36,124 nt of DNA, taken from the NCBI GenBank assembly GCA_001772005.1, contig MERI01000197.1, positions 1 to 36,124 of the forward strand. The letters are read 5' to 3'. Below, piece after piece: positions 6,735 through 14,763 of the stretch. The DNA is from Betaproteobacteria bacterium RIFCSPLOWO2_12_FULL_62_58 (GTDB taxonomy: Bacteria; Pseudomonadota; Gammaproteobacteria; Burkholderiales; SG8-41). The position numbers were made by a program, and so were the translations under genes. The number at the start of each line of letters is the position of its first letter. Within the stretch, counting starts at the first letter, position 1. The notes beneath the pieces were generated by a model. It saw nothing but the letters and a program-made list of their open reading frames with translations. It was not told the origin of the DNA and did not search any database.

Positions 6735-7829
6735 ATGAAAAAATCAATACTCTGGGATACGGTACGGCGGGTGCAGGACATCATCGCCGCAGAGACTGGA
6801 GCGCCGCTGACTAGCGCCGCCGAGCAGCAGCTGGAAAATCTGTTGGGCGACGTCACCGGGCTATCGGCGGCATCTTCGACCAGCGAGAAATTCTCGAGCC
6901 GCGAAGTCACCATATTGCTGACCGACCTGCGCGGATTCACGTCCATTTCGGAAAACTACCCGGTTGGTGTGGTGCTCGGCCTCTTGAACCGATATCTGAT
7001 CAAAATGAGCGACATCGTCAGCCGTCACGGGGGCACCATCGACAAATTCATGGGCGATTCGATCATGGTGCTGTTTGGCGCCCCCTATACGCACACGGAT
7101 GACGTGAAGCGCGCCTTGACCTGCGCCGTGGACATGCAGCTCGCCATGGAAGACGTAAACCAATACCACAGGCAGATCGGGACGCCGGAACTGTTCATGG
7201 GCATCGGCATCAACACCGGCACGGTCATGGCCGGAACGCTCGGTTCGGACCTTTATTCCGAATACACGGTCATCGGGGATGAAGTCAACCTGGCTTCCCG
7301 CATCGAGGCTTTCAGCCTGCGGGGGCAGGTGCTGATCAGCGAAAGCACTTTTGATCGCTGCCGGGATTTCGTGCAAACGGATGAGCCGATGGACGTCTAT
7401 GTCAAGGGGAAAGCCCACCCGGTCAGCCTGCGCGAGGTGCTGGCCATTCCGTCGCTGGGAAAGGAAGTTCCGCGCCAGGAAATTCGCAAGAGCCCCCGGG
7501 TCGAAGTGACAATCCCGTTCACCTACCAGGTGGTGGAAAACAAGATCGTCATGCCGCAACTGCACCACGGCGTGATTCTGGACATCAGCTATCACGGCGT
7601 TCTGACCGAAGTGGGCCAGGACCTCGCCCCGCATTCGGATATCAAATTGACTCTGGACCTATCGCTGGTCGGTTACACGGCGGCTGACGTTTACGCCAAA
7701 ATCCTGAAAACGCGACCGAGCGAAGGCCGCTATGTGTCGAGCATCGAATTCACCTCGGTCAGCGTTCAGAGCACCATGAACATAAAGCATTTCGTTCAGC
7801 TGCTCATTCAGGGCAGCGACGTCAAGTAA
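6735..7829 (+). CDS. Class III adenylate cyclase with C-terminal PilZ domain
   Basis: This 364-residue cytoplasmic protein has a short N-terminal region, a class III cyclase domain at about residues 55-235 and a PilZ domain at about 250-360. Metal-binding aspartates are visible at D64 (L-T-D-L-R-G-F) and D108 (K-F-M-G-D). K104 and D182 (V-I-G-D-E-V-N) fit adenine selection, and N185 and R189 complete the catalytic set, so it should make cAMP from ATP. The PilZ domain keeps both c-di-GMP-binding motifs: R251-K-S-P-R255 (RxxxR) and D283-I-S-Y-H-G288 (DxSxxG). The ATG at 6735 is chosen because the cyclase homology starts soon after; the frame is open upstream without homology. It is divergent from the selenoprotein operon, with a 132-bp shared promoter region. 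c-di-GMP control of cAMP synthesis is inferred from the domain pairing. Confidence 0.92.
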   Translation: MKKSILWDTVRRVQDIIAAETGAPLTSAAEQQLENLLGDVTGLSAASSTSEKFSSREVTILLTDLRGFTSISENYPVGVVLGLLNRYLIKMSDIVSRHGGTIDKFMGDSIMVLFGAPYTHTDDVKRALTCAVDMQLAMEDVNQYHRQIGTPELFMGIGINTGTVMAGTLGSDLYSEYTVIGDEVNLASRIEAFSLRGQVLISESTFDRCRDFVQTDEPMDVYVKGKAHPVSLREVLAIPSLGKEVPRQEIRKSPRVEVTIPFTYQVVENKIVMPQLHHGVILDISYHGVLTEVGQDLAPHSDIKLTLDLSLVGYTAADVYAKILKTRPSEGRYVSSIEFTSVSVQSTMNIKHFVQLLIQGSDVK

Positions 7830-7840
7830 CGTCAAGTCAA

Positions 7841-7873
7841 CGTAGCCCGGATGAAGCGACGCGTAATCCGGGA
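7841..7873 (+). repeat. Dispersed GTAGCCCGGAT repeat, copy 1
   Basis: The sequence begins CGTAGCCCGGATGAAGCGAC and ends GCGTAATCCGGGA. It contains the inverted pair CCCGGAT / ATCCGGG and resembles a non-coding repeat found between genes in many proteobacteria. It lies 12 bases after the cyclase stop codon, and an inverted partner lies at 8046-8077. The roughly 170 bp between the two copies show no convincing gene. Confidence 0.6.
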
Positions 7874-8045
7874 TAAATCAACGTAGTCATCCACTTCAAT
7901 CCTGTCCGGCACGGGCTGGTAGCACGGGTATGGGACTGGCCGTATTCCTCGTTTCGACGTTATGTCCGGCAGGGCGTATTGTCCGCAGACTGGGGCGGAA
8001 GCGGCAGCATCGATATGGGGAACTTTGGCGAACCGTTGACTTGAT

Positions 8046-8077
8046 CCCGGATTTCATGTCATTGCATCCGGGCTACG
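8046..8077 (-). repeat. Dispersed GTAGCCCGGAT repeat, copy 2 (inverted)
   Basis: On the minus strand this reads CGTAGCCCGGATGCAATGAC and ends GAAATCCGGG, an inverted copy of the element at 7841-7873. The pair frames a 236-bp block between two converging genes. It may act as a transcription barrier or be the ends of a small non-autonomous element. It ends 4 bp before the stop codon of the 735-residue protein gene. Confidence 0.55.
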
Positions 8078-8081
8078 CTCG

Positions 8082-10289
8082 CTACAGAAACGGCTCGGCC
8101 CGCTTGATCAGTTCGTCCAGCCCCGGCTCGTTCGGGTTGCGCGGCTTGCCGGGGTGGATGATCGACACCTGGCAGCTCTCGGCCGCCTCCACAAGCTCCC
8201 GGTAGGTACCGGCGTCGAGGTTCACGATGGACGCCTGCTTGTTCGCGTCGTAGGCGAACATCTTGTTGTTGATCTGCGTGCACTCGTCGCAGGTCGTGCA
8301 GCGGGGAGTCTCGATGTAGGGTTCGTCCGACGGTTTTTCCTGCGCCGGCTCCGCCTGCGCAGGCGTCGCAACCGGCGCGGCCGGCGGCGCCGCCGGGGTT
8401 TCGGCCGCGGGTTTCGGTTCGTGCCCCCGGGCCTCGACCTCGCGCTGTTCGCGCTCCTGCCACGCTTTCTTCTCGCGCGCGAGCAGCCGCTCCGCGTGCG
8501 AGTTGTGAATACCACCGAGTTCCTGCAGGCTGTGCCACATCTCGCGGCAGCGGCGCGCCTCCTGGATCAGCTTATCGTCGACGATCACCTTGTGCAGCAC
8601 GTCGTTGCGGTCGACCATCAGCAGGCAGGGGATTTTCTCGGACAGGTGCTGCGTGCCGCCGGCCAGACACTCGCCGACCGGGACCATGCTGCCGTTCCAC
8701 TTCGCCCGCGGCACTCGCGCGAAATGCCTGGCGTAGCGCCGGTCGCACGCCACGAAATCAACCAGCGTGAACAGCAGGTTCTCCGAGAGCCGCTGGTGCT
8801 CTTGGTCCTCGTAAGCGAAGCTCTGCGCCGGCCAGTCGGAATCCACCTGGGGATTGGCATCGAGGCAGAAGCGCGTCGCCCAGTCCGGGCCCGCGGACGG
8901 GTCGTAGGTGAAGGCCGGAAAGGCGCGCGACTCCATCGCCGCCGCCGCGGTCAGGTAAGGTGGAAGGTCGCCTGCTTTTCCGGTCGACCCGGAGAAAACG
9001 CTGAACAGCGCGGGCCCGGCATAGGCGAGTCCCTTGAGGATGCGGTCGCGGAACTGGAACAGGTTCGAGCTGCTCGACTGCAGCACGTAGACCTGGTTCA
9101 ATCCGATCGCCATGTCGGCGAGTTGCCTGCCACGCATGCCGATGGCGAGATGCCCGTCGCCGAGCGGCGACTCCTCCAGGATGTCATCGGTCTGCACCAG
9201 GACCTTCACCGGCAGGCCGGCGGAAAGAATCTCCATCAGCTTGGCATGCTCGACCGCCTGCACGTTGCCGACGCAGACCAGGTAATCCGGAAACACAGCC
9301 AGGTCCTGCGGGTCGAGCCCGTTCTCGCCGAACGCCTCGAAGAAGGGGTTGTGCTTCGATTCCTGGTATTCGCCTTCGATCTCAAGCTCGGCTATCGCGA
9401 TGGCCTTGGCGCATTCGATCGCCTTGGGCAGGCGCTCGCGGAAGGCTTCGAGGGCACCGGTGCAGTTCTCGAAAACGAAGGAGTACGGCTGCGCGCGCTC
9501 GCCCCGTTCGATGTCCGCGTTCGACACCGGGAAGAACCGTTGGGACTTGAGCGCCGAGAGCCCCCAATGGATGCGCCGCCGCCGGTTCTCGGGCAGCGAG
9601 TCCCTGGGCGTAGCCTTGGTCAGCAGGCGCGACATCGCCTCAAAGTCGAACACATCTTCATGCACCGACCCGACCGAGGCTTTGAGGCTTTCCGCGCTCC
9701 GTCCCGCCGCTGAGCGCACAAAGTCGGCCCTGAGGATGTCGGAGAGTTTCAGCATCAGCCGGCTGACGTACTCATGGAATCTGCGGGCCTTCTGCTCCTG
9801 GACGGCCGTCCAGGCGTGCATGAAAAGGCGGGGCGGCATCGCCTCGTTGCAGTCGACGACGTCGCCGTCGACCTTGAGGGCGGCGCGGGCGCGGCTCAGA
9901 CTGTCCTGCAGCAGATCGTCGGCGCGCGGCGCGTGCCGGCTTGCGGCCGTGTCCCACAGTGCCGAGAGCAATCCGGTGGCGCCTGCCGCGGCCAGCGCGC
10001 GGATCTCTTGCTCCAGCCGCAACAGGTGTTTTGTCAGCCGTTCGCCCCCGTCGCCCCGCGCAACCTCATGCAGGACGCCGTCGACCACGCCGGAGAGCGA
10101 CTGCACGCAAGTCCCGTTCGAGCCGTTGCGAACCAACACCAGCGGAAAGTCGTAGCGCAGCCGGGTGAGGTCCCGATATCCGGCGAGAAGCGCGGGACGC
10201 AGATCGAGTCCGTCGATCGCGTCCAAGCCGGCGCCGGACCTCTTTCCGGTCAGATGAAAGGCAATATGCGCTTGAAGTTTCGCTTCCAT
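8082..10289 (-). CDS. Large Kor-operon protein with C-terminal ferredoxin-like domain
   Basis: This is the last gene of the five-gene electron-transfer operon, 21 bp after korB; the product has 735 residues. The last ~70 residues form a ferredoxin-like module with C-T-T-C-D-E-C and a later E-S-C-Q-V-S-I-I-H-P-G, enough cysteines for one 4Fe-4S cluster. A proline/alanine-rich linker precedes it (A-A-E-T-P-A-A-P-P-A-A-P). The middle region, roughly residues 350-500, shows a pattern like the thiamine-diphosphate domain of pyruvate:ferredoxin oxidoreductase (L-S-A-G-L-P-V-K-V-L-V-Q-T-D-D, Y-A-G-P-A-L-F-S-V-F-S-G, R-A-F-P-A-F-T-Y-D-P). It lacks the GDG and cofactor-ligand motifs, so it is unlikely to bind the cofactor. 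The N-terminal ~330 residues are unrecognised. A role in passing electrons between KorAB and the Nfn-like flavoproteins is inferred from position. Confidence 0.8.
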   Translation of the reverse strand: MEAKLQAHIAFHLTGKRSGAGLDAIDGLDLRPALLAGYRDLTRLRYDFPLVLVRNGSNGTCVQSLSGVVDGVLHEVARGDGGERLTKHLLRLEQEIRALAAAGATGLLSALWDTAASRHAPRADDLLQDSLSRARAALKVDGDVVDCNEAMPPRLFMHAWTAVQEQKARRFHEYVSRLMLKLSDILRADFVRSAAGRSAESLKASVGSVHEDVFDFEAMSRLLTKATPRDSLPENRRRRIHWGLSALKSQRFFPVSNADIERGERAQPYSFVFENCTGALEAFRERLPKAIECAKAIAIAELEIEGEYQESKHNPFFEAFGENGLDPQDLAVFPDYLVCVGNVQAVEHAKLMEILSAGLPVKVLVQTDDILEESPLGDGHLAIGMRGRQLADMAIGLNQVYVLQSSSSNLFQFRDRILKGLAYAGPALFSVFSGSTGKAGDLPPYLTAAAAMESRAFPAFTYDPSAGPDWATRFCLDANPQVDSDWPAQSFAYEDQEHQRLSENLLFTLVDFVACDRRYARHFARVPRAKWNGSMVPVGECLAGGTQHLSEKIPCLLMVDRNDVLHKVIVDDKLIQEARRCREMWHSLQELGGIHNSHAERLLAREKKAWQEREQREVEARGHEPKPAAETPAAPPAAPVATPAQAEPAQEKPSDEPYIETPRCTTCDECTQINNKMFAYDANKQASIVNLDAGTYRELVEAAESCQVSIIHPGKPRNPNEPGLDELIKRAEPFL

Positions 10290-10310
10290 GTCAGTGTCGG
10301 TTTGCTCGGG

Positions 10311-11306
10311 TCAAACCCGCACGGACCGTATTTTCCCGTCCGCCTTCTGCGGCCAGATCGTGAACTTGTCGAGTTCCGCCTCGAGACCCGTCTTGATCAG
10401 CTCGGTCGTACGCAGCTGCCCGGCGTGCCGCACGTCCTCGTAGCAGGGAACGTCGGGATTGCGGTAGAGAATGCCTACGGGAATCGGATCGACGCTCGAG
10501 GCGATCTCGCGCGCCCGGTCGATGTTTGCGGGATCGTGCACCTGCTGATTCTTGTAGATCTTGGCGAGGTTCGGGCTGACCTTGAGCCCCCGCTCGTGGT
10601 TCAGGAGCAGGATTTTCTGCGGATCGTGCAGCCACGGCTCGAACAGCACCGGCAGCCACTCCGGACAGCGCTGCATGATGCGCACGAAGGAAAATCCCTT
10701 GTGGTGAAAAGCGGCCGCGATGATGTCGTAGAGCACTTCCGGGATCCAGTCGACCGCCTGCGCGACAAAGGAGACGTTCTGCACCCCGAGCGTGACGCTC
10801 AAGGGATTGAGCGCCTCGAGGTAGGAGCCGCGCGGCGTGGTGTTGCTCTTGGTGCCTATCGGCGAGGTCGGCGAAGCCTGCATCTTGGTGAGCCCATAGA
10901 TCTGATTATCGTGCAGCAGCACCGTCATGTTCATGTTGTAGCGGATGCCGTGGATCCAGTGGGCGGCGCCGATGCTGCAGCAATCGCCGTCGCCGGTGTT
11001 CACGAACACGTGTAAATCCGGCCTTGCCATCTTGATGCCCTCGGCGACCGGCAGCGCCCGTCCATGAATGCCGTGGAAACCGTAGGTCTTCATGTAATGC
11101 GGAAAACGGCTCGAGCAGCCTATCCCCGATACGAACACCGTCTTCTCCGGGCGCAAGTCCTCGTCGCGGCACAGCCGCTGCACGGCCGCGAGGATGGCGT
11201 TGTCGCCGCAGCCTGTGCACCAGCGCGGCACGCCGCTCTGATAGTCCTCGAGTTCGTGGTGCTCCTCGTACATGCGGAGCAGGCACCCGGTGGCGGTAAT
11301 GGTCAT
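10311..11306 (-). CDS. korB: 2-oxoacid:ferredoxin oxidoreductase, beta (TPP) subunit
   Basis: This 331-residue thiamine-diphosphate-binding subunit pairs with KorA to oxidise a 2-oxoacid (2-oxoglutarate is typical for the Kor type) to its acyl-CoA, reducing ferredoxin. It has R-W-C-T-G-C-G-D-N-A near the N-terminus and S-G-I-G-C-S-S-R-F-P. The cofactor motif is G-D-G-D-C-C-S-I-G-A-A-H-W-I-H with the ligand stretch D-N-Q-I-Y-G-L-T-K-M-Q. Cysteines in the first ~50 residues fit the 4Fe-4S cluster of this subunit type. A purine-rich ribosome binding site (AAGGAAAGG) lies upstream. The gene follows korA after a 17-bp gap. Substrate choice between 2-oxoglutarate and other 2-oxoacids cannot be settled from sequence alone. 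Confidence 0.92.
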   Translation of the reverse strand: MTITATGCLLRMYEEHHELEDYQSGVPRWCTGCGDNAILAAVQRLCRDEDLRPEKTVFVSGIGCSSRFPHYMKTYGFHGIHGRALPVAEGIKMARPDLHVFVNTGDGDCCSIGAAHWIHGIRYNMNMTVLLHDNQIYGLTKMQASPTSPIGTKSNTTPRGSYLEALNPLSVTLGVQNVSFVAQAVDWIPEVLYDIIAAAFHHKGFSFVRIMQRCPEWLPVLFEPWLHDPQKILLLNHERGLKVSPNLAKIYKNQQVHDPANIDRAREIASSVDPIPVGILYRNPDVPCYEDVRHAGQLRTTELIKTGLEAELDKFTIWPQKADGKIRSVRV

Positions 11307-11323
11307 GGTCGGTTCGCCTTTCC

Positions 11324-13234
11324 TTACGGTTGATTCAACTTCTCATGGATCACGCGGCAGATGGTCGCGGGCTTGATGGGTTCGCCGCGCACCTCGCTCC
11401 AGCAATCGACGTCGATCAGGTAGCGCGCCCGGAGCAGCATCGCGACGGCCGAGTAGCGGCGATTGGTTTCGTCGATGATCTCGTCGCCCGGCCGGTCGCA
11501 CCAGTTGCCCTCGATCGTCACCACCTTCTTGAACCGCTGCAGCACTTCCTTGATGCCCGCAGGCACGGGCTGGAGGAACCTGAGGTGCAGCGAGGACACC
11601 TTATGGCCCTCCGCGCGCAGGCTTTCGACCGCCTCCTCGATTGCCCCCTTGGTGCTGCCCCAGCCGACGATCAGCAGGTCACCGTGCTCGCCGCCGAACA
11701 CCGGCGGCGTCTTCAGCGTTTTCTGCAGTGCGGCAAGCTTCAGGCTGCGGTAGCGAATGCTCTCCTCATTGCTCTCCGCATCGTAAGCGACGTGGCTCGC
11801 CCGGTCATGGGCGAGCCCGGTCAGGGTGTGCATGCCGTTGGGCTGTCCCGGAATGAAGCGGCGGGCCAGGCCGGTCACGGCCTCCCAGTCATACGGCTTC
11901 ACCCCCTCGGGAATCGCGCTCTGGTCCACCGGCGGCGCCACCCACGTTGCGCTGAACTGCGGCCGCGGGAAGGGCTGCTGGGAAGTGGCCAGGTTGGCGT
12001 CCGTGAGCACCACCACCACCATGTTGAAAGTCTCGGCGATCTTGCGCGCGGTGATGATCGAGTAGAAGCAGTCCTCGATGGTGCTCGCCGCCATCACCAC
12101 CTTCGGCGCGTCGCCGTGGCTGCCGAAAATAGCGGTCAGCAGATCGCCCTGCTCCGCCTTCGTCGGCTGGCCGGTACTCGGGCCGCCGCGTTGCACATTC
12201 ACCACGACCAGCGGAATTTCGCCCATGACCGCCAGCCCGATCGCCTCCTGCTTGAGCGAATAGCCGGGGCCGGAAGTGATGGTGACCGCACACTTGCCGG
12301 CATACGAGGCGCCGATCGCGAACGAGCAGGCCGCGATCTCGTCTTCCGCCTGGTGCACGACGCCGCCGACTTTCTCGAAGACGTCGCTCAAGTAATGGGA
12401 CGCCGAAGTCGCGGGCGTGATGGGATACATGGCGCAGACTTCCATGCCCGAGGCGAGGATGCCGAGCGCCAGTGCCGTGTTGCCGTTGACCACGACCTGC
12501 GGCTCCTTGGCCCGCACCGCCGGGATGCGGAACTTGAAGTCGAGGTTGGCCTCCGCCCACTTGTGGCCGGCTTCCAGCAGCACGATATTCGACTTGATCA
12601 CGCTCTGCCCCTTCTTGCCGAAGGTGAGCGCGATCTGCTCGCGTGCCAGCTGCAGATCCAGGCTGTAGATGCTGCACAGCATGCCCAGGACGAACATGTT
12701 CTTCCCGCGCTGCGCATCGGGGACGCACAACAAGCATTCCCGCTCCATCGGAATCTCGTACACCTTGTACCCTGCCGCCACGAGTTCGCCATGGGTCTCG
12801 ACGTACGATGCCGCGATCTGTGGATCCTTATCGTCGCGCCACATGCTTTCCAGCAGAATGATGCAGCCGGGCTTGAGCTCGCCCGCCCCCACCCGGCCGA
12901 GGAGCACCTGCTCATTGAACGCCACCACGAGGTCTGTTTCGTCGCCCCCGTTGGTGACGCGGCGCGAGCCCAGGCGAATGCGGTTGCCGCTGGCGCCGGC
13001 GACGCTGCGCGCCGGCGGCCGGATTTCAGCGGGGATGATCTCGACCGTCCAAACGCCGTTCCCCATCCGCGCCGCGATCGAGCCCAGGGTCTGGCCGCAG
13101 CGTTGCGCCCCCTCGCCGGAATCGCTGATCACCTCGACGATGTGCTCCTTCAACGTGGTGACCGCCTGCGCGCCCGCAGGCGAGCGGGAAGGTCGGACAG
13201 GTTCCCTGATTTGAAGTGCGGTCGTATCGTCCAT
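11324..13234 (-). CDS. korA: 2-oxoacid:ferredoxin oxidoreductase, alpha (gamma-alpha fusion) subunit
   Basis: This 636-residue subunit is a fusion of the gamma domain (about residues 25-215, starting V-I-S-D-S-G-E-G-A-Q-R-C-G) and the alpha domain. The alpha part carries N-G-N-T-A-L-A-L-G and A-M-Y-P-I-T-P-A-T-S-A-S-H-Y-L, followed by Q-A-E-D-E-I-A-A and T-S-G-P-G-Y-S-L-K, as in KorA/PorA proteins. With KorB it forms the CoA-dependent 2-oxoacid:ferredoxin oxidoreductase. In aromatic-degrading betaproteobacteria such enzymes supply reduced ferredoxin; whether that applies here is unknown. The length is typical of fused alpha subunits. No strong ribosome binding site is visible, so translation may couple to the upstream flavoprotein gene, 23 bp away. 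Confidence 0.93.
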   Translation of the reverse strand: MDDTTALQIREPVRPSRSPAGAQAVTTLKEHIVEVISDSGEGAQRCGQTLGSIAARMGNGVWTVEIIPAEIRPPARSVAGASGNRIRLGSRRVTNGGDETDLVVAFNEQVLLGRVGAGELKPGCIILLESMWRDDKDPQIAASYVETHGELVAAGYKVYEIPMERECLLCVPDAQRGKNMFVLGMLCSIYSLDLQLAREQIALTFGKKGQSVIKSNIVLLEAGHKWAEANLDFKFRIPAVRAKEPQVVVNGNTALALGILASGMEVCAMYPITPATSASHYLSDVFEKVGGVVHQAEDEIAACSFAIGASYAGKCAVTITSGPGYSLKQEAIGLAVMGEIPLVVVNVQRGGPSTGQPTKAEQGDLLTAIFGSHGDAPKVVMAASTIEDCFYSIITARKIAETFNMVVVVLTDANLATSQQPFPRPQFSATWVAPPVDQSAIPEGVKPYDWEAVTGLARRFIPGQPNGMHTLTGLAHDRASHVAYDAESNEESIRYRSLKLAALQKTLKTPPVFGGEHGDLLIVGWGSTKGAIEEAVESLRAEGHKVSSLHLRFLQPVPAGIKEVLQRFKKVVTIEGNWCDRPGDEIIDETNRRYSAVAMLLRARYLIDVDCWSEVRGEPIKPATICRVIHEKLNQP

Positions 13235-13257
13235 GTTTTGCCGTTATGCGAGTCTCA

Positions 13258-14763
13258 TTAAGCGACGCGGATGCGCGCGAAGTTTCGTTCCCTCACATCA
13301 ATCCCGAACAGTTTGCCGGCGCTGCCGTTGGGCCCCGCGAGATCATCGACGCCGGTATCACGGATTCCGAGATAGGCCTTCATGCTGCGCGCAGCCTTGC
13401 GGCCCGCGCCCATCGCTTCAATCACGGTGGCGGCGCCAGTGACGATGTCGCCGCCGGCAAACACGCCCGCCATGGAGGTGGCGAGGTTCGCGTCCGTCTC
13501 GATGTAGCCGCGCTTGTTGAGCTTGAGCTTCGCGGTCTGACCGATGATCGGATTCGCGTTGGTGCCGATCGCGAACACGATCATGTCGCATTCGAAATCA
13601 AATTCGCTCGCCGCGACCGGAACCGGGCGGCGCCGCCCCGATTCGTCCGGCTCACCGAGCGCCATGCGGATGCAGCGCATGCCGCGAACATTGCCTTTGC
13701 CGTCGTCGAGAATCTCAACCGGGTTGGTGAGCCAGTGAAACTCGATCCCTTCTTCCTCGGCATGATGGATCTCCTCGGCGCGCGCCGGGCTCTCCGCCTT
13801 GGTGCGGCGATAGATGCAATGCACCTTCTCCGCGCCCAGCCTGAGGCAGACCCGCATCGCATCCATCGCCGTGTTGCCGGAACCGATGACAGCGACGCGC
13901 CGGCCAAACGGCACAGGCGTGTCGTAGGTCGGGAACTCCCGCGCGAGCATCAGGTTGCAGCGCGTCAGGAGCTCGTTGGCCGAGAGCACGCCGTTCAGGA
14001 AGTCGCCCGGAATTCCCAGCAACGTTGGACAGCCCGCGCCGGTCCCGACGAACACCGCGTCATAGCCCATCTCATCGATCATCTGCTCGATCGTAAACAG
14101 GCGCCCCACCAGGGTGTTGCACTCGAACTTCACGCCAAGCTTGCGCAGGTTCTCGATCTCGGCGTCGATCACCGCGTTCGGGAGGCGGAAATCGGGGATG
14201 CCGTACTTCAAGACACCGCCCGCTTGATGGAAGGCCTCGTACACCGTGACGTCGCACCCCGCCTTGGCCATGTCGGCCGCGCACGCCATGCCCGCGGGTC
14301 CGGAGCCGACGATCCCGATCCTGAATCCGCTGGGTTCGATATAGGGAATGTTGGTCCAGCGCTCCGCGATCGCGGTGTCACCGACAAAACGCTCGAGCCG
14401 GCCGATCGCGACCGGCTCCAGCGTCTCGCCCACGGGGCACACGCCTTCGCACTGACTCTCCTGGGGGCACACCCGGCCGCATATGGCCGGCAGCAGATTC
14501 GTACCGGTGATGACGTCGTAGGCGCCGCGGAAATCTTTCGCGCTGAGTTTCCGGATGAAACCGGGGATGTCGATGCTGACCGGGCAGCCCTCGACACAGG
14601 CCGGGTCCGGACAAAGCAAGCACCGCTCCGCCTCGTTGAGCGCATCTTCGACGCGAAAGCCGCAGTTGACCTCGGCAAAGTTTCGCACCCGCTCGCGCGG
14701 ATCCTGCTCGCGCACCGGAGACCGTTGCTGCGGTATGGTCCGTATCGTCTTCTTCTTGGCCAT
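13258..14763 (-). CDS. NfnB/GltD-like NAD(P)H-dependent FeS-flavoprotein
   Basis: This 501-residue protein belongs to the GltD/NfnB/SudA family. The N-terminal ~130 residues hold two cysteine clusters for 4Fe-4S centres: C-L-L-C-P-D-P-A-C-V-E-G-C-P and C-G-R-V-C-P-Q-E-S-Q-C-E-G-V-C. An FAD-binding motif follows (I-V-G-S-G-P-A-G-M-A-C-A), then an NADPH-binding motif (V-I-G-S-G-N-T-A-M-D-A) and the closing FAD segment (G-V-F-A-G-G-D-I-V-T-G). In NfnAB, the large subunit binds NADPH and ferredoxin. Its ATG directly follows the stop of the small-subunit gene (TAG then ATG), so the two are tightly coupled. The ~35 C-terminal residues after A-Y-L-G-I-R-D look like a lineage-specific extension. True glutamate synthase is unlikely because no large subunit is nearby. 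Confidence 0.9.
   Translation of the reverse strand: MAKKKTIRTIPQQRSPVREQDPRERVRNFAEVNCGFRVEDALNEAERCLLCPDPACVEGCPVSIDIPGFIRKLSAKDFRGAYDVITGTNLLPAICGRVCPQESQCEGVCPVGETLEPVAIGRLERFVGDTAIAERWTNIPYIEPSGFRIGIVGSGPAGMACAADMAKAGCDVTVYEAFHQAGGVLKYGIPDFRLPNAVIDAEIENLRKLGVKFECNTLVGRLFTIEQMIDEMGYDAVFVGTGAGCPTLLGIPGDFLNGVLSANELLTRCNLMLAREFPTYDTPVPFGRRVAVIGSGNTAMDAMRVCLRLGAEKVHCIYRRTKAESPARAEEIHHAEEEGIEFHWLTNPVEILDDGKGNVRGMRCIRMALGEPDESGRRRPVPVAASEFDFECDMIVFAIGTNANPIIGQTAKLKLNKRGYIETDANLATSMAGVFAGGDIVTGAATVIEAMGAGRKAARSMKAYLGIRDTGVDDLAGPNGSAGKLFGIDVRERNFARIRVA

Noticed and set aside
7930-8205. Small plus-strand open frame of 91 codons
   Set aside because: It spans the repeat copy at 8046-8077 and the end of the 735-residue gene, has no ribosome binding site and looks non-coding.
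11330-13261. Long plus-strand open frame of 643 codons opposite korA
   Set aside because: It is a GC-bias shadow: histidine/arginine-rich with no recognisable motifs, while the minus strand encodes a clear KorA.
13258-14763. Glutamate synthase small subunit (gltD)
   Set aside because: No large subunit is nearby and the gene is coupled to an NfnA/SudB-like gene and korAB, so an Nfn-like role fits better.
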